From Anthonomus grandis grandis (Eukaryota; Arthropoda; Insecta; Coleoptera; Curculionidae), in assembly GCF_022605725.1 (NCBI RefSeq), contig NC_065554.1, forward strand, positions 27,175,100 to 27,239,099: 64,000 nt of DNA, written 5' to 3'. Position numbers and translations under genes: made by a program. Below, in pieces: positions 11,101 to 21,547 of this stretch (the first letter of the stretch is position 1; each line of letters opens with the position of its first letter). The notes beneath the pieces are model-generated. The model ran no database searches. It was not told where the DNA came from and worked only from the letters and a program-made list of their open reading frames with translations.

Positions 11101-12720
11101 GGAGTTTTTAGTTTCTTCACAAAATGGTAATTTTCATGCTGAATATTCATAAATCATAATAGCCTACAACTCTTACCCAAAATATCACGAAAACCTAAAT
11201 TGTGCCAGTATTTGAAAAATGTGTAGGCCTTATGGCATTCTCTTCAGAAAGTGTGCGAAGCCCAAACACTTGAATAAATCGTTTAAAGCATAAAGAACAC
11301 ACCCCTAGTTTTCTTTCTGCAAAAAAATCCTTTTCAGCACACGACCTCGATATACAACACTTGCCGTTACTATAATACAAGCAAAAAAAAAAAGCCCTTG
11401 CACGAGATAACAATCTCCAAGAAAGATCCGATCTCACATAAACAATTTCATCGAGTCAATGTTTTAAAATAACTCATTGTCTAGTAAATAACTTAACAAT
11501 ATCATTCTTAGACTGGTATTTACAGAAAGCCCGAAGGCTAATCGTGAGGACCTTGAATCTCCAAGGCCTTCCTGCAACATACATCTCTCGTATCATAGTT
11601 TATTATCTTTAACTCGGTTGCCGTTGATTGCCTTATTTGACAGCCGGGAAGATTTACTGGGTAGCAGCTAAAAAAAATGACCGAAGTTGCTTATAACCGT
11701 GATACAGGGCATATAAATAGTTTCTTAATTCCGCAACATAAAACTGCGAATTTCCAAAAAATCATTCAATTACTTATACATTTACATTTATAAAGAGTGT
11801 TAAAAGTAACTTATTGACCAAACAAGGAAATATCTTGTGTTGTATATTTTTTTATGTATTTCTTGATACATCATTATAAGTACAAATAATTGTTTTATAA
11901 AAAATAAAAATTGAATCCCTCTATTATTTTTTAATTGAATGTGTATGTGATTGAATTGATCTGTGTGTCACAGGTTATTGCTTTGATTAAATCTATTATA
12001 GATTTCTAATTAATACAATACAAATTGCGTGCATCTACGGTTTCTTTTGGCTTTTTAAGTAATTTAAGAGAACTGATTACTTTGTGTGTTCATACAAAAA
12101 AGTTTTTAGAATTTTATTTTATTTTATTTTATTTTATTGTAAATCTAGGTTTAGGTTTTATGTAGACTTAGGTTTTAATTTATATAAGTATAAGATTTTT
12201 GTATTAGACACTTTTATATTGCTGATAATAATATTTGTGGTATTGCATGTATCTGTGTATCGTTTTTTTATAATCGCGATGCTTTCCTTATTTGTCCTTT
12301 TTCGAAGAATTGATAGGATTATTTCTGTATTACTTACTGTATTTTATGTGTATATTTTGGACACATTAAAAGGATTTTTTTTTAATATTGTTGAAAATTC
12401 GCGGGTTTAGGAGGAATTGTATGTAAAGTACTTTGAGATGCACCAAGTAGGAAAATATATCTATTTATTTGTCATTAGTCAGTATTTCTGTTAAGATAGA
12501 TCAACAGAAGCTAAAATATCCTTATTCAAAGGTACGTGTATAGAAATTAATAAATTTATAATATAAGGGATTAGTTGAATTAGGCTTAACTATGTTGCTT
12601 GTAATTGGGTTAGGTTGCACTAAAGTACTGTACCGTATTTCATAATAATTCCAAACACAAAATACTATTAATTAAAATTAATCAACAAATTTTTCAGAAC
12701 AAAAAAAAATTCCTAACAAA
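11101..12720. other. Gene-free AT-rich stretch
   Basis: A moderately complex segment at 11440-11770 is followed by very AT-rich DNA. A pentanucleotide run of TTTTA lies at about 12112-12138. The 108-codon frame at 12084-12410 is rich in F, I, L and Y because of base composition and is not supported as a gene. The 80-codon minus frame at 11195-11437 shows no recognisable motif. Confidence 0.5.
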
Positions 12721-13672
12721 AAAGTCGATGAAAAAAAAGCAACTTGGCAATGTAGAATACCTCTATGTTTACAATGCAAGTACCCAATGTTGCCACTTTG
12801 TATTTTTTTATAGATATTTTTTCAAATGTGTGAACCTAGCGTCTGATCGACATCAAATATCTAGAACGCAGCATATGCCGCTTGCCAGGAACCTCTTTAT
12901 AGTCTTTAATTAAAGTACTTTTATTAAAGACTTTCCATAGCTTGAGATGAATTGTTATTGTGGTAGTTCCACACAGCGTCAGCAGTTAACCTTCAAACTT
13001 ATTTCTCATTACTCTCAAAGAATCATCAAACCACTTTATTGATCCTGATCTTCTAGCCGTTTTAACTAATTTTGATTTCAATTAAACCAAGATAGACATT
13101 CATAAAGGAATTTATAAAGAATTTGAAGCAGATACAAACACCATCAGAATTATACGTATGATCCCAATTTATTGAGTCTACTCATCCGTAGAAAAAAAAA
13201 TAAACTCAATGAATTGAAAGATAATTCCCAGGTCATTTTACACGGAGACGTCAAAGATTCATGTGCGTAGGTCTACACACTAAAGATTTTCTACCTGGTT
13301 ACAGCAGAAACTAACCTATAAGGAAGTTTGAAATGCTTTATATTTTCTAAAAGGGGAATTGCTTGCCTAGCATTTAAAAAACCTGGCAATTCTCAAACTT
13401 TTATGTGAACTCGATAACTTGGAATCGAAGATGATTCTCAATATGTTAGAGGTGTCCAAATTCGGGTGTGCTGTTATATTCCTTAACGTAATTCTCAAGA
13501 AAGAAGCGTGGATTGTTATTTCTGCAAGACATCTGGTTGCAAGAAAAATAGCGACAAGAAACAACAACGAAATCCTTCTATACCTCCTCACCAATTTTTC
13601 TCTTTCAACAGCAGCATCATTATGTGTTCCCAAATCACTTTCGTGATCGTAGCAAATAATTGATATTCTATG
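12721..13672. other. No recognised gene; one segment shared with 22.4 kb
   Basis: The segment at 12828-12890 (with GAACGCAGCATATGCCGCTTG) resembles 22350-22425 (GAACGCAGCATATGTCGTTTG) over about 60 bp in the same orientation. At 13367-13687 open frames exist on both strands (106 codons minus, 75 codons plus). Neither shows a known motif and neither is supported. Confidence 0.4.
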
Positions 13673-13674
13673 TA

Positions 13675-14095
13675 CGGGGTGTCGCAAATTCGAGCTTCAC
13701 CATTGGGATCTCGTTAACTAGAAGAGATAGGAGGTCGGTTAAATTGAGACAAAGTTGCGCAATTTAGTGCTCATTAAAACGCCCTTTTGAAATTTCAAAA
13801 ATTCCGAATACTTCCGATGATGTTTGGAAAAAACCGAATATTGGCGATTTCATTTTTATTTTTTCACGATTCTATTTGAATAGATATAACAAAATAAATT
13901 ACTCATTCTCATTGCTACTTTTTCTATTTAACAAAATGGTGTCGTCGGGTTTTCAAGCCGACGTTTCGTATTTGAGCTGTCATCATCAAGTTTGTTTTTT
14001 TTTAAATACGGCCTTCAATTTTTTATTACGGATTTTAAGAGCCCCTTATGTTCCTAAACCAACGATGTATCGCGCTTATTCAAAAATTTTATATT
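13675..14095 (+). mobile_element. Mariner-type end, left member of an inverted pair
   Basis: Starts with CGGGGTGTCGCAAATTCGA after a TA dinucleotide and is matched in reverse complement by 19045-19445 over about 400 bp. Shared landmarks include GCAATTTAGTGCTCATTAAA, CGAATATTGGCGATTTC, AAATTACTCATTCTCATTGC and TCATCATCAAGTTTG. The family-typical outer end is TACAGGGTGTCCCAAATTCG. Either this is one end of a 5.8-kb composite or two related copies lie in opposite directions. Confidence 0.75.
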
Positions 14096-14197
14096 AATGG
14101 ATATTTCTATAAGGACTCATGTGTTAAAGAGAAAGACAAAAAATATATTTTTATATATAGGATTAAAAACGTTTTCTTTACAGTGCTTAGTTTTAAT

Positions 14198-14248
14198 CTT
14201 CTCCCGAAGATGCTAACATCGTTAGCGAAACACGTGTCGAGAGTAAAA
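14198..14248 (+). ncRNA. Hammerhead-ribozyme-like motif, Penelope type
   Basis: Parts in order: a stem I strand TTCTC, core CCGAAGA (consensus CTGANGA, so one core base changed), a perfect 6-bp stem II GCTAAC/GTTAGC with loop ATC (14212-14226), core GAAA (14227-14230), a palindromic mini-stem III CACGTG with the cleavage triplet GTC, then the other stem I strand GAGAG. Short palindromic stem III next to GAAA is the known signature of the type I hammerheads in Penelope-like elements and retrozymes. The U-to-C change in the core would be expected to weaken or abolish cleavage. Probably a relic carried by a mobile element. Confidence 0.6.
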
Positions 14249-14359
14249 ATAAAGAATTTTGATTAGTGGTAAAACTGTCTCTTAGTTTTATAACGAACAC
14301 TATTGGTCAATAAAAAACCCAAGGCAGACTCAAGAAGTAAGACCTCAGGGACAACAATC

Positions 14360-14660
14360 ATTTAATATATGGGTCGGAATGTAGCACAATAAAATTATCG
14401 GCCCGTTTTTTTCTTGAAAGAAATCTAACATCCGAAAGATATGCAGAATTAATAAGGACCAATATAATGGATTCCTTAATGGAAGAACCTTTGGATGTAT
14501 TACGTCAACTATGATGGCAACAGGACAGGACGGTGCACCCCATAATTGGACGATGTCACAAATTTATTAAATGAATTGTTCCCTGATGGATGGATTGGAA
14601 ACCAAGGACCCGTACGTTGGCCCGCTAGAAGCTCCGACCTAAACCCTATTTTTTCAAAAT
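14360..14660 (+). pseudogene. Mariner-like transposase relic
   Basis: Across several frame changes one reads GPFFLERNLTSERYAELI, then QDGAPHNW-like sequence, then pieces equivalent to FPDGWIGNQGP, RWPARSSDLNP. This is the order found around the second and third catalytic acidic residues of the mariner-like transposases seen in many insects. The second catalytic D is recognisable in the QDGAP-type motif; the third lies at the broken SDLNP end. At least three frameshifts or stops are present, so it is dead. It lies downstream of the left mariner-type end at 13675 and may belong to that element. Confidence 0.7.
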
Positions 14661-14971
14661 CGTCTTTATTAAAATAAAATTCACAAACTGACACGAAAAT
14701 TCATCCAAGCAGGCGGATTACTATAATTATATTTATAGATTCTAAACGTATCATCGCAGGTGTATGCACGTGAATTGTGTGCTCCAAGTTTAACAAGCTG
14801 AACAAGTTGTGGTTAATATTTGCGGGTAAAAAGTTTCTTAACCACTCTCCCTGTAGGTGCATAAACTGTTATTTTCATTAAACCTAATTATTATAATTGA
14901 CTGCAAACACAGTTCTACAGTAGCGAATTTGTTTACCTGTGTTGGGACTATATTCCCGATAATTGTGCAAA

Positions 14972-15546
14972 ATGGAAGATCTAACAAATAAGCACCTATT
15001 GGCTTTTCTAACCCAAAATATGCAGTCTATGAAAGCTGAAATAATACAAGACCTTGGCACCAAACTAAACGAAAATATGTAAGCTGTTAAAAAACTCGAG
15101 AAGGAGAATAAAGCACTCAGAGACAGAGTTCAGCAATTAGAATATCAGATTCGTTCCAAAAACTTTGTCCTGTTTGGCATTAAGGAAGCTATTCATGAAG
15201 ATCTTAATGCTATATTATCGGAATTTGCACAGGCTATGCTACATATTATTATTATATCCCATGACATTGATGAGGCCTTTCGGATTGGAAGGTCTGAAAA
15301 TAGTAATAGAGTAAGACCAATATTAATTAGGTTTGTAACGAACTCTGCCGCTCGCTCCATGTTAAAACCACTATTTGTACTAATATTATATATATCTCAA
15401 AAATAACCGATGAGAAATTTGAAAGATTCTTTGATATGCTATTACAATTAGACATAAATGGCAACTTTTTAATAATTGGCGATTTTAATGTGCCAAATTA
15501 TGTAAGTAATCAAGGCCAGCGGGATAGAAAGAGCACCTATGTTAAT
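14972..15546 (+). pseudogene. LINE ORF1 (coiled coil) fused to a scrap of endonuclease
   Basis: Starting at an ATG (14972) the frame gives MEDLTNKHLLAF, an in-frame stop at 15080, then an EKENKALRDRVQQLEYQI coiled-coil heptad stretch, then SKNFVLFGIKE, IDEAFRIGR and RPILIRF. This matches the coiled coil plus RRM-like layout of ORF1 proteins of L1/CR1/Jockey-type LINEs. At about 15380 the frame jumps to a piece with FLIIGDFNVPNY, the GDFN motif of the apurinic-type endonuclease domain at the start of ORF2. Most of ORF1's end and the first half of the endonuclease are deleted. The preceding 150 bp could be its 5' UTR. Not related in position to the minus-strand RT at 17.3 kb. Confidence 0.75.
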
Positions 15547-15581
15547 TAATTTTTTGTAATTTTTTGAGTTAATAGTATATT

Positions 15582-15677
15582 GTATACCTAGTAGGAAAAG
15601 CTTAACATTCCCGGGCGATCGTAAAAATTGCCAGTCGAGGCGCAAGCCGAGACTGGCCTCCTACGAGGTCTACATAC
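15582..15677. repeat. Nested palindrome of 96 bp
   Basis: Outer arms GTATACCTAGTAGGA (15582-15596) and TCCTACGAGGTCTACATAC (15659-15677) and inner arms GCCAGTCGAGGC (15630-15641) and GCCGAGACTGGC (15646-15657) are inverted repeats around the loop GCAA. It is GC-rich compared with its surroundings. It could be a tiny MITE or a structured end of the neighbouring element. Confidence 0.6.
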
Positions 15678-15920
15678 TATTTTTCCGAAAATCGGGAATC
15701 ATTAAAATTACGGTAAATTATTACTAATCATGTTAAAAATTTCAAATCAACATTATTATTTTTCCATTAAATAAAAGAAGCCATGAAACATTGTTTTGTA
15801 GCTACGGAAACGAAGTACATAATTTTAAATTGTCAAACTTGACGAGTGAAAAGTTTATTTGTGGCGTCTTTCCAAAGTGTTGATTCTTTAACGTTTTAAA
15901 AAGCCAAAGTAACGTGTAAA

Positions 15921-16683
15921 ATGATGAGTGATGATGACTGTTCCATTTCTGAAACCCTCCCAGAACTCACGGAGGCAGTGAATGCTGCATCATTGGAATT
16001 GTTACCAATAAAATCTAGAAATAAGTATAACTATGCATACAGCCGCTTCATGGACTACCGTACGAATAAAAATGTAACTTCTTTCTCGGAAAATGTTGTA
16101 ATGGCATACTTCTTGGAGCTTGGTTCCAAGATAAATTCTTCAACTTTATGGGCCAATTATTCAATGCTGAAGGCAACCCTTGCAATTAGACATGATGTGG
16201 ATATATCTGAATATTCAAAACTTCGGGCATTCCTGAAACAACAAGCACATGCCTATAAGCCAAAAAAATCCAAGATTTTAACTAAAGAAGAAATAAACAA
16301 ATTTATTCAGGAAGCTCCAGATAAGGAATATTTAATGATTAAGGTAACTTATAAAACTTCAAATTATATTTGGATTCTTTACATGCTTATTTATTGTTGT
16401 AGGTAGCTGTAATATTTGGAATTTCCGGAGCTTGCAGAATGGACGAGCTGGTTAAAATGACTGTACAAGATATACAAGACCTACTATCTAAACTTTTAGT
16501 TACCATACCGGATTCAAAAACCAATACATCAAGATCATTTATAGTAATAGTTATTGTCATACAAATAAAATTATTAGTTTGGAAAATATTCAACAAAATA
16601 ATGCTATTAGTTCCCAAGTTCTTCCAGTTTTCAATACTTGTACTAATTGTCAAATAACAGTAAATATAACAAATAATAAGTAA
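15921..16683 (+). pseudogene. Crypton-like tyrosine recombinase, two exons, core deleted
   Basis: Exon 1 (15921-16342) encodes about 141 residues with an N-terminal SAM-like DNA-binding region: KSRNKYNYAYSRFMDYR, SFSENVVMAYF, STLWANYSMLKATL, KPKKSKILTKEEINKFI, EAPDKEYL. A GT...AG intron of about 60 bp (16343-16402) restores the frame into exon 2: VAVIFGISGACRMDELVKM, where GACR carries the first catalytic arginine, then DIQDLLSKLLVTIPDSKTN. After about 16535 the frame changes, and a different frame gives a tail with SSQVLPVFNTCTNCQITVNI and a stop at 16681. The remaining catalytic residues (the His/Arg pair and Tyr) are missing, so the catalytic core appears internally deleted while both ends survive. 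A possible polyA signal AATAAA is at 16731. Related multi-copy recombinase proteins are common in insects (Crypton group). Confidence is good on family, moderate on the splice model. Confidence 0.75.
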
Positions 16684-17300
16684 TAATTTTAAAATATAAT
16701 GTTAACCTTGTTTGTGCTGAAAGTTTTAAAAATAAAATTGTTTACGAAAAAGCCTGTTCGCATTTATGTTCTAAAGTTTACTGTATGGAAATAACATTTC
16801 CTTACAGTACAGAAATGAATATTTCCTTACTGTTATTTTCGGTTTCCAGGCAACAATCAAGTTGGAGGAAATATTGACTTTTTCTTTCAAATATGTTGTC
16901 AAAAATTTTATTATTTCTTATCGATTTTCGGAAAAGTAATATATTAAATTAGTCTAATAGGCTGTTAGATTTAGTGTATTGTAGTGCTGAATGTAGAGTC
17001 AGCCAAGATCAATTACCAATTCTCGGTTATTGAGATTTAGGCATACAAATATTTTTTTTTGAAAACACTTCATATATTAAAGCAATTATCTGGTTACAAA
17101 ATTGATTTTTTTTTTTACATTTTTTTTTTCTTAATACATATTTATAATATTGCCTATTTCATAAACTTAATAAACACACAAGTCCAATATATGAATAAAC
17201 TTCTAAGCAATGCTTATATTAGCATTGGTACCGACGTTACATTTAAAAGAAATATGTTATTGTAACAATGTGGCCATAGAATTACATATTAGCAACTTTG
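16684..17300. other. AT-rich, LINE 3' region on the minus strand
   Basis: Holds a small inverted motif (TGGAAATAACATTTCCTTAC near 16784 against TTTCCTTACTGTTATTTTCG near 16830) and, on the minus strand, what is probably the 3' untranslated region of the reverse transcriptase gene that ends at 17301, with A-rich runs (T-rich as written) near 17106-17130. No other gene seen. Confidence 0.45.
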
Positions 17301-18662
17301 TTAATAGTGTAAGGATTGCTTAACCATTCTAATAAATTTATAATAAGAAACTTCTTGTTTTATTTCATAAGACAGATCATTATAGGTTTGTGTCGCTGCG
17401 TTGATTGGGTTTCTAAGGGCAATGTTTGTTCTAGCACTACTTAGTCGAATATTGTTGTTTCTTAGATTATGTGCACGTATTTCACTAGAATAAACAATAG
17501 TGTAATTTGATTTTTGTAGCTTATTAATTATTTTAAATATTAATTTTGCTTGTTCTATTTTAAGTATGTGACTAATTGAGTGGATTTTCAATATTTCAAA
17601 TATGTCCCCCGCATGCATAAAATAATCAAGATTAAATAAAATCTTGAGTACTTTACTCTGCAAAATTTCAACTCTTTGAAAATTGTACTTACAACAGGTT
17701 CCCCACAATGGAATTAGGTACCGCAAGTTTGAAAGAAAGTAAGCATTATATATTTTATATTTAGCTGCGTTACTTAAGAAGTGCTTACATTTATAAAATG
17801 CTCCTGTAAAGGGAATTATCTTACTTTTTAAGTAGTCAATATGAGCGTTCCAATTAAGATTCTCATCCAGTGTAAGTCCCAAATATTTTATATTATTTAC
17901 ATTTTCTAAAGTCGCACCATTTAGACATATTCTAACTTGATTTATTGTCTTATTTTTCTGTTTAAATAGGATATATTTGGTTTTGTCCAAATTTATTTTA
18001 AGATTATTTTGTAGTAACCATTGACTATATTTAGTTAGATCATCATTTACCCTATTAACCAATCTATTACAATCATTATCCGAATACAATAATACAGCAT
18101 CGTCCGCAAATGTATAATATTGGGCGTCTAACCCTGCTACCCGTAAACTCAGAACATACAGTGAGTACAGTAATGGTCCCAACACTGACCCCTGAGGGAC
18201 ACCACAGTAAAATGTTAAGATATTACTTTCTTTATTATTTACATGTACATATTGTCTTCTATTAAGTAAGTATGACCCAATCAAAGACAGTGCAGATCCC
18301 CGAAAACCCATTTCTTCCAGCTTTTTTAATAAGATGTCATGATTAACTACGTCAAATGCCTTTCTTAAATCGACAAAAACTGCTATGACAATTTTGCCTT
18401 GATCTAAATTAGCTGACACATAATTAAGGAGATCTATAGTAGCACTTAAAGTGCTGCTGTTTTTAAGAAACCCATATTGGTATAAATCGTATGAGATATA
18501 TTTTTCTATAAATGACATCATCCGCCTCTTAATCACTGTTTCGATAATTTTTGAAAAGACACTTATTATAGATATAGGCCTGTAGTTATTTAATTGGGTT
18601 TTAGGACCAGATTTATGAATTGGACATACTTTAGATATTTTGAGGTCAATATATATTATCAA
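17301..18662 (-). CDS. LINE reverse transcriptase, 5'-truncated but open
   Basis: A 453-codon open frame, the longest in the window. Motifs by residue: NYRPIS at 26-31, KAFD region with VFVDLRKAFD at 95-104 (catalytic Asp 98), GVPQGSVLGPLL at 154-165, YTFADDAVLLYS at 183-194 with the catalytic Asp pair 187/188, LKINLDKTKYILF, and NIKYLGLTLDENLNW in the thumb. All three catalytic aspartates are present. Full LINE ORF2 proteins of the CR1/Jockey type are about 900 residues with an N-terminal endonuclease; that half is absent, and the frame begins at a junction with simple AT repeats, so this is a 5'-truncated copy. The absence of stops suggests it is one of the youngest insertions here. It would polymerise cDNA from its own RNA at a nicked target if complete; alone it lacks nicking activity. 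Confidence 0.92.
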   Translation of the reverse strand: MIIYIDLKISKVCPIHKSGPKTQLNNYRPISIISVFSKIIETVIKRRMMSFIEKYISYDLYQYGFLKNSSTLSATIDLLNYVSANLDQGKIVIAVFVDLRKAFDVVNHDILLKKLEEMGFRGSALSLIGSYLLNRRQYVHVNNKESNILTFYCGVPQGSVLGPLLYSLYVLSLRVAGLDAQYYTFADDAVLLYSDNDCNRLVNRVNDDLTKYSQWLLQNNLKINLDKTKYILFKQKNKTINQVRICLNGATLENVNNIKYLGLTLDENLNWNAHIDYLKSKIIPFTGAFYKCKHFLSNAAKYKIYNAYFLSNLRYLIPLWGTCCKYNFQRVEILQSKVLKILFNLDYFMHAGDIFEILKIHSISHILKIEQAKLIFKIINKLQKSNYTIVYSSEIRAHNLRNNNIRLSSARTNIALRNPINAATQTYNDLSYEIKQEVSYYKFIRMVKQSLHY

Positions 18663-19044
18663 TATATAATAATATATATATCAATATATATTCTTTTTTG
18701 GGGTTAATAATTTGTGGTTGCTTATTTTTATATAAGTTTGGAATTATTACTATAAATTATTGAAATATAGTTTAAACTGTGATGTTACGGAGAATATATT
18801 GGTTTATGTATGTTTTTACTATATCTTAAAAATGATTAAAACATTGTTGTAACCTTTAGCTCTGTAAATGGTTTATACTGTTGGGCTGTACTACTAAAAA
18901 ATAAATAAATAAAAATTTGAATATTTGCTTTGATTGTATTATTTTTAAACCTCTTTTTATGTTAGTGTTTAAATTTTTTTTATTAATGCATTATTATAAA
19001 AAAAGGCGTTTAATTTTAATCCCATTAAATTTTTTGTCATTATT
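18663..19044 (+). mobile_element. LINE 3' tail remnant, plus strand
   Basis: After AT repeats at 18663-18690 the segment ends near GGGCTGTACTACT followed by an AAAT-type simple tail (18895-18916), the usual structure of an insect LINE 3' end. No coding sequence is attached. The rest to 19044 is AT-rich and featureless. Confidence 0.4.
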
Positions 19045-19445
19045 ATAAAATTTTTGAATAAGTGTTGGTTTAGGAACATAAGGGGCTCTTAAAATCCGTA
19101 AGAAAAAATCCAGGACCGTAATTAAAAAAACAAACTTGATGATGACAGCTGAAATACAAAACGTCGCTTTGAAAATCTGACGACATCATTTTGTAATATA
19201 GAAAAAGTAGCAATGAGAATAAGTAATTTATTTTGTTGTATTTATTCAAATAGAGTCGTAAAAAAAATAAAAATGAAATCGCCAATATTCGGTTTTTTCC
19301 AAATATCATCAGAAATATTCGGAATTTTTGAAATTTCAAAAGGGCGTTTTAATGAGCACCAAATTGCGCAACTTTGCTTCAATTTAACCGACCTCGTATC
19401 TCTTCTAGTTTACGAGATCCTAATGGTCGAATTTGGGACACCCTG
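19045..19445 (-). mobile_element. Mariner-type end, right member of the inverted pair
   Basis: Reverse-complement partner of 13675-14095, ending TTTGGGACACCCTG before a TA dinucleotide. The copy is slightly closer to the usual TACAGGGTGTCCCA terminus than the left one. Minus-strand and plus-strand frames here (19070-19470) are by-products of the repeat. Confidence 0.75.
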
Positions 19446-20990
19446 TACCTATGTAAATGTTACTTCTTAAATTCAACATGCACATGAAGTAACAAATCGC
19501 CCACATAAGTTAACCAGTTCTGAAATGATCGAGCTACCAGTGTTGAGACTATAAGAATGCGAATGCCGCGCCACGGGACATAAATCTGGTCGGTACGCGG
19601 GCAACCTGCGGTACTACTTTTCTATAGCACCATCGACTTGCCATTTATCTGTTTAAAACAGAGGTCTTGCAAAGGGTTTTCTTGACCTAGTGAACCCTTA
19701 TGCAAAACCCGAGCCTAAATTTTAATTCTAATTTATTTAATGAATACTACACGGGCTTATGTATAAAACAGTAGTTGTAAATTTCATTGAGCTCGCAGGG
19801 TAAGCCAGCAGGAGCAGCCGACTTATACACGTCACACGGTTCATTTGAATACAATTTGAATTTTCATCGATCGCGCCGTAAAACTGTGTGTGTGTCTGCG
19901 GAACTTGGCCTAGGTCACTCGCACTGTCTGTACTTTAATTTTCATTACCCTTTTAAAGGAAAATCGTTGCAAAATTTCACCCATCAAGTTCAATTCACTT
20001 AGAAATAGTAAAAGTGCTTAAAATCCTTCTCGGGTACAAAGAACTTCCTGCTAATTGACTTTATAAACCCTTTTAAAAAAGTCGCGCACCCCTGCAACAA
20101 ACATCTCCAGTTACCAAATGAAGACATGAGCGTAAACTAACTGAACACGTTTTACCCGAACGCCTTTAAAAAGAATTAATTTCATCCCTTATTAAGCATC
20201 GAAATTTATTAAGTCCCAACCCTTTCGTAGAGGGCCGCAGGCATTCCCGGGAACAACCCTTCCGACAGTTCTTTATCGAGTCGTTAGGACTGTCAGTAGG
20301 ACTGTTAATGATTCCCGTATTTGCCGTTCGGGTAATTTGATTTTAATAAGAATTTCAAGAAGAACAGTAGTTCGTCCCTTATAAAGTTATGCGTGACTGG
20401 CAAAATCGCCTTATACACAAACAGGTATCGTTGTGTCATTAAAAAAAATATTAAAGAATAAATAGAAAAAAGAATGTTTAGGCGCGTGCTGTGCTCGATC
20501 CTTAACGCCTCCGCGTCCATTGTATATAATTTAATAAATACTTTTGCTGAGTAAATGCGACCCATTCATGACCGTGGCGTATCATTATTCTTTTGTTCGA
20601 CGTTTTGAGCTTTTTATTTTTTTTTTGCCTCGTCGTACATATAAATAGGTGGGGCTTCTCGGAAAAGTTTTGGTCAGGTGTTTGAGTATACTCGCTATGT
20701 GTTGCCCAATAAACCGTAAAATAACCTGTAGCTTTTTTCAGCATAAATCACGGAATGGCAACCGTCATTGTATTTAGCACTCTTTTTATTAAGTCAGTGG
20801 TGTTAAGTTTCAATTTTTATATCGTCCTGTTAGGAAGATAAAATATGCCTCTATTAACTGCCTATTAATGAGCCTCTTTATCTGAAAGACAAATATTTAA
20901 AAAAATAGTAATATTTCTAGTTTGATACTGAGGTCTTTAAATCAAATCAAATTAAAATAATCAGCAACTTATTAACAGCTCATCTGGTCA
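19446..20990. other. Mostly unique sequence without a recognised gene
   Basis: The part at 19550-20300 is less AT-rich than its surroundings and contains CpG dinucleotides. No frame shows a known domain: the 71-codon plus frame at 19787 and the minus frames at 20305 and 20502 are unconvincing. The rest is AT-rich. It is a candidate for host noncoding DNA. Confidence 0.35.
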
Positions 20991-20994
20991 ACTA

Positions 20995-21410
20995 GCAATT
21001 GATTTTTTATATACTTAGAAAATTTCTACATAGATAAATGTTTTACGCTATTTGGAAGCTTATTCCATAAATGAACTGCAACAAAATTTAAAGATTTTTA
21101 AAAGTTGGATGTTTTATGTTGAGGTATTTTGTAATTATTTTGAAATATTACAAAATACCTCATTAGTGGGTCACCTGTTTGAATAATTCTGCGAATAAGT
21201 GTACTGTATTGACGTCTGCTAGCTATTGATAAAATTGTTTATTTAGATATGGAGCTTAGAATATTGAATATACTAGAATTAATATTGACTGCTTTGGACC
21301 GAGTGCAACATCTACAAAAGGGTTAGAGGGGATATTTTCTTGATAAACATGCTTAGTATTCTATGTTGCCAGTGATTAGTCAATTTTAACAGAAGAAAAT
21401 AAAGTGATAT
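20995..21410 (-). pseudogene. LINE ORF2 extreme C-terminus relic
   Basis: Reading the minus strand from about 21245, one frame gives LSIASRRQYSTLIRRIIQTG, then after a stop FVAVHLWNKLPNSVKHLSM and KFSKYIKNQLL. The A..LWN.LP..VK...  FK..K..LL pattern is the well-known last segment of CR1/Jockey-like ORF2 proteins, after the thumb. Nothing upstream of it survives. It is head-to-head with the plus-strand LINE fragment that starts at 21548. Confidence 0.7.
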
Positions 21411-21547
21411 AATAAATTGTGACATCCTTCTATATTATAATATTATAAAAGACGACATATTTGCGTAAGTATCTATTAAGTACTGGTTACCAAAATATTA
21501 ATAAAAATATGTAATTAAGTTTATTATAGCAGCTTTAAAACTCTTAC

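Noticed and set aside
11195..11437. 80-codon minus frame with several cysteines
   Set aside because: The cysteines do not form a recognisable spacing and there is no support from neighbours.
12084..12410. 108-codon hydrophobic frame like a membrane protein
   Set aside because: The F/I/L/Y richness follows from T-rich DNA, including a TTTTA repeat; no other coding sign.
13367..13687. 106-codon minus frame with overlapping plus frame
   Set aside because: No motif, both strands open, and the minus frame crosses the mariner-type end at 13675.
13940..13990. A further hammerhead-like motif within the mariner-type end (minus strand TTGATGATGACAGC ... CGAAACGTC)
   Set aside because: The GAAAC box and a 6-bp hairpin are there, but no stem II can be formed between the two core boxes, so I do not call it.
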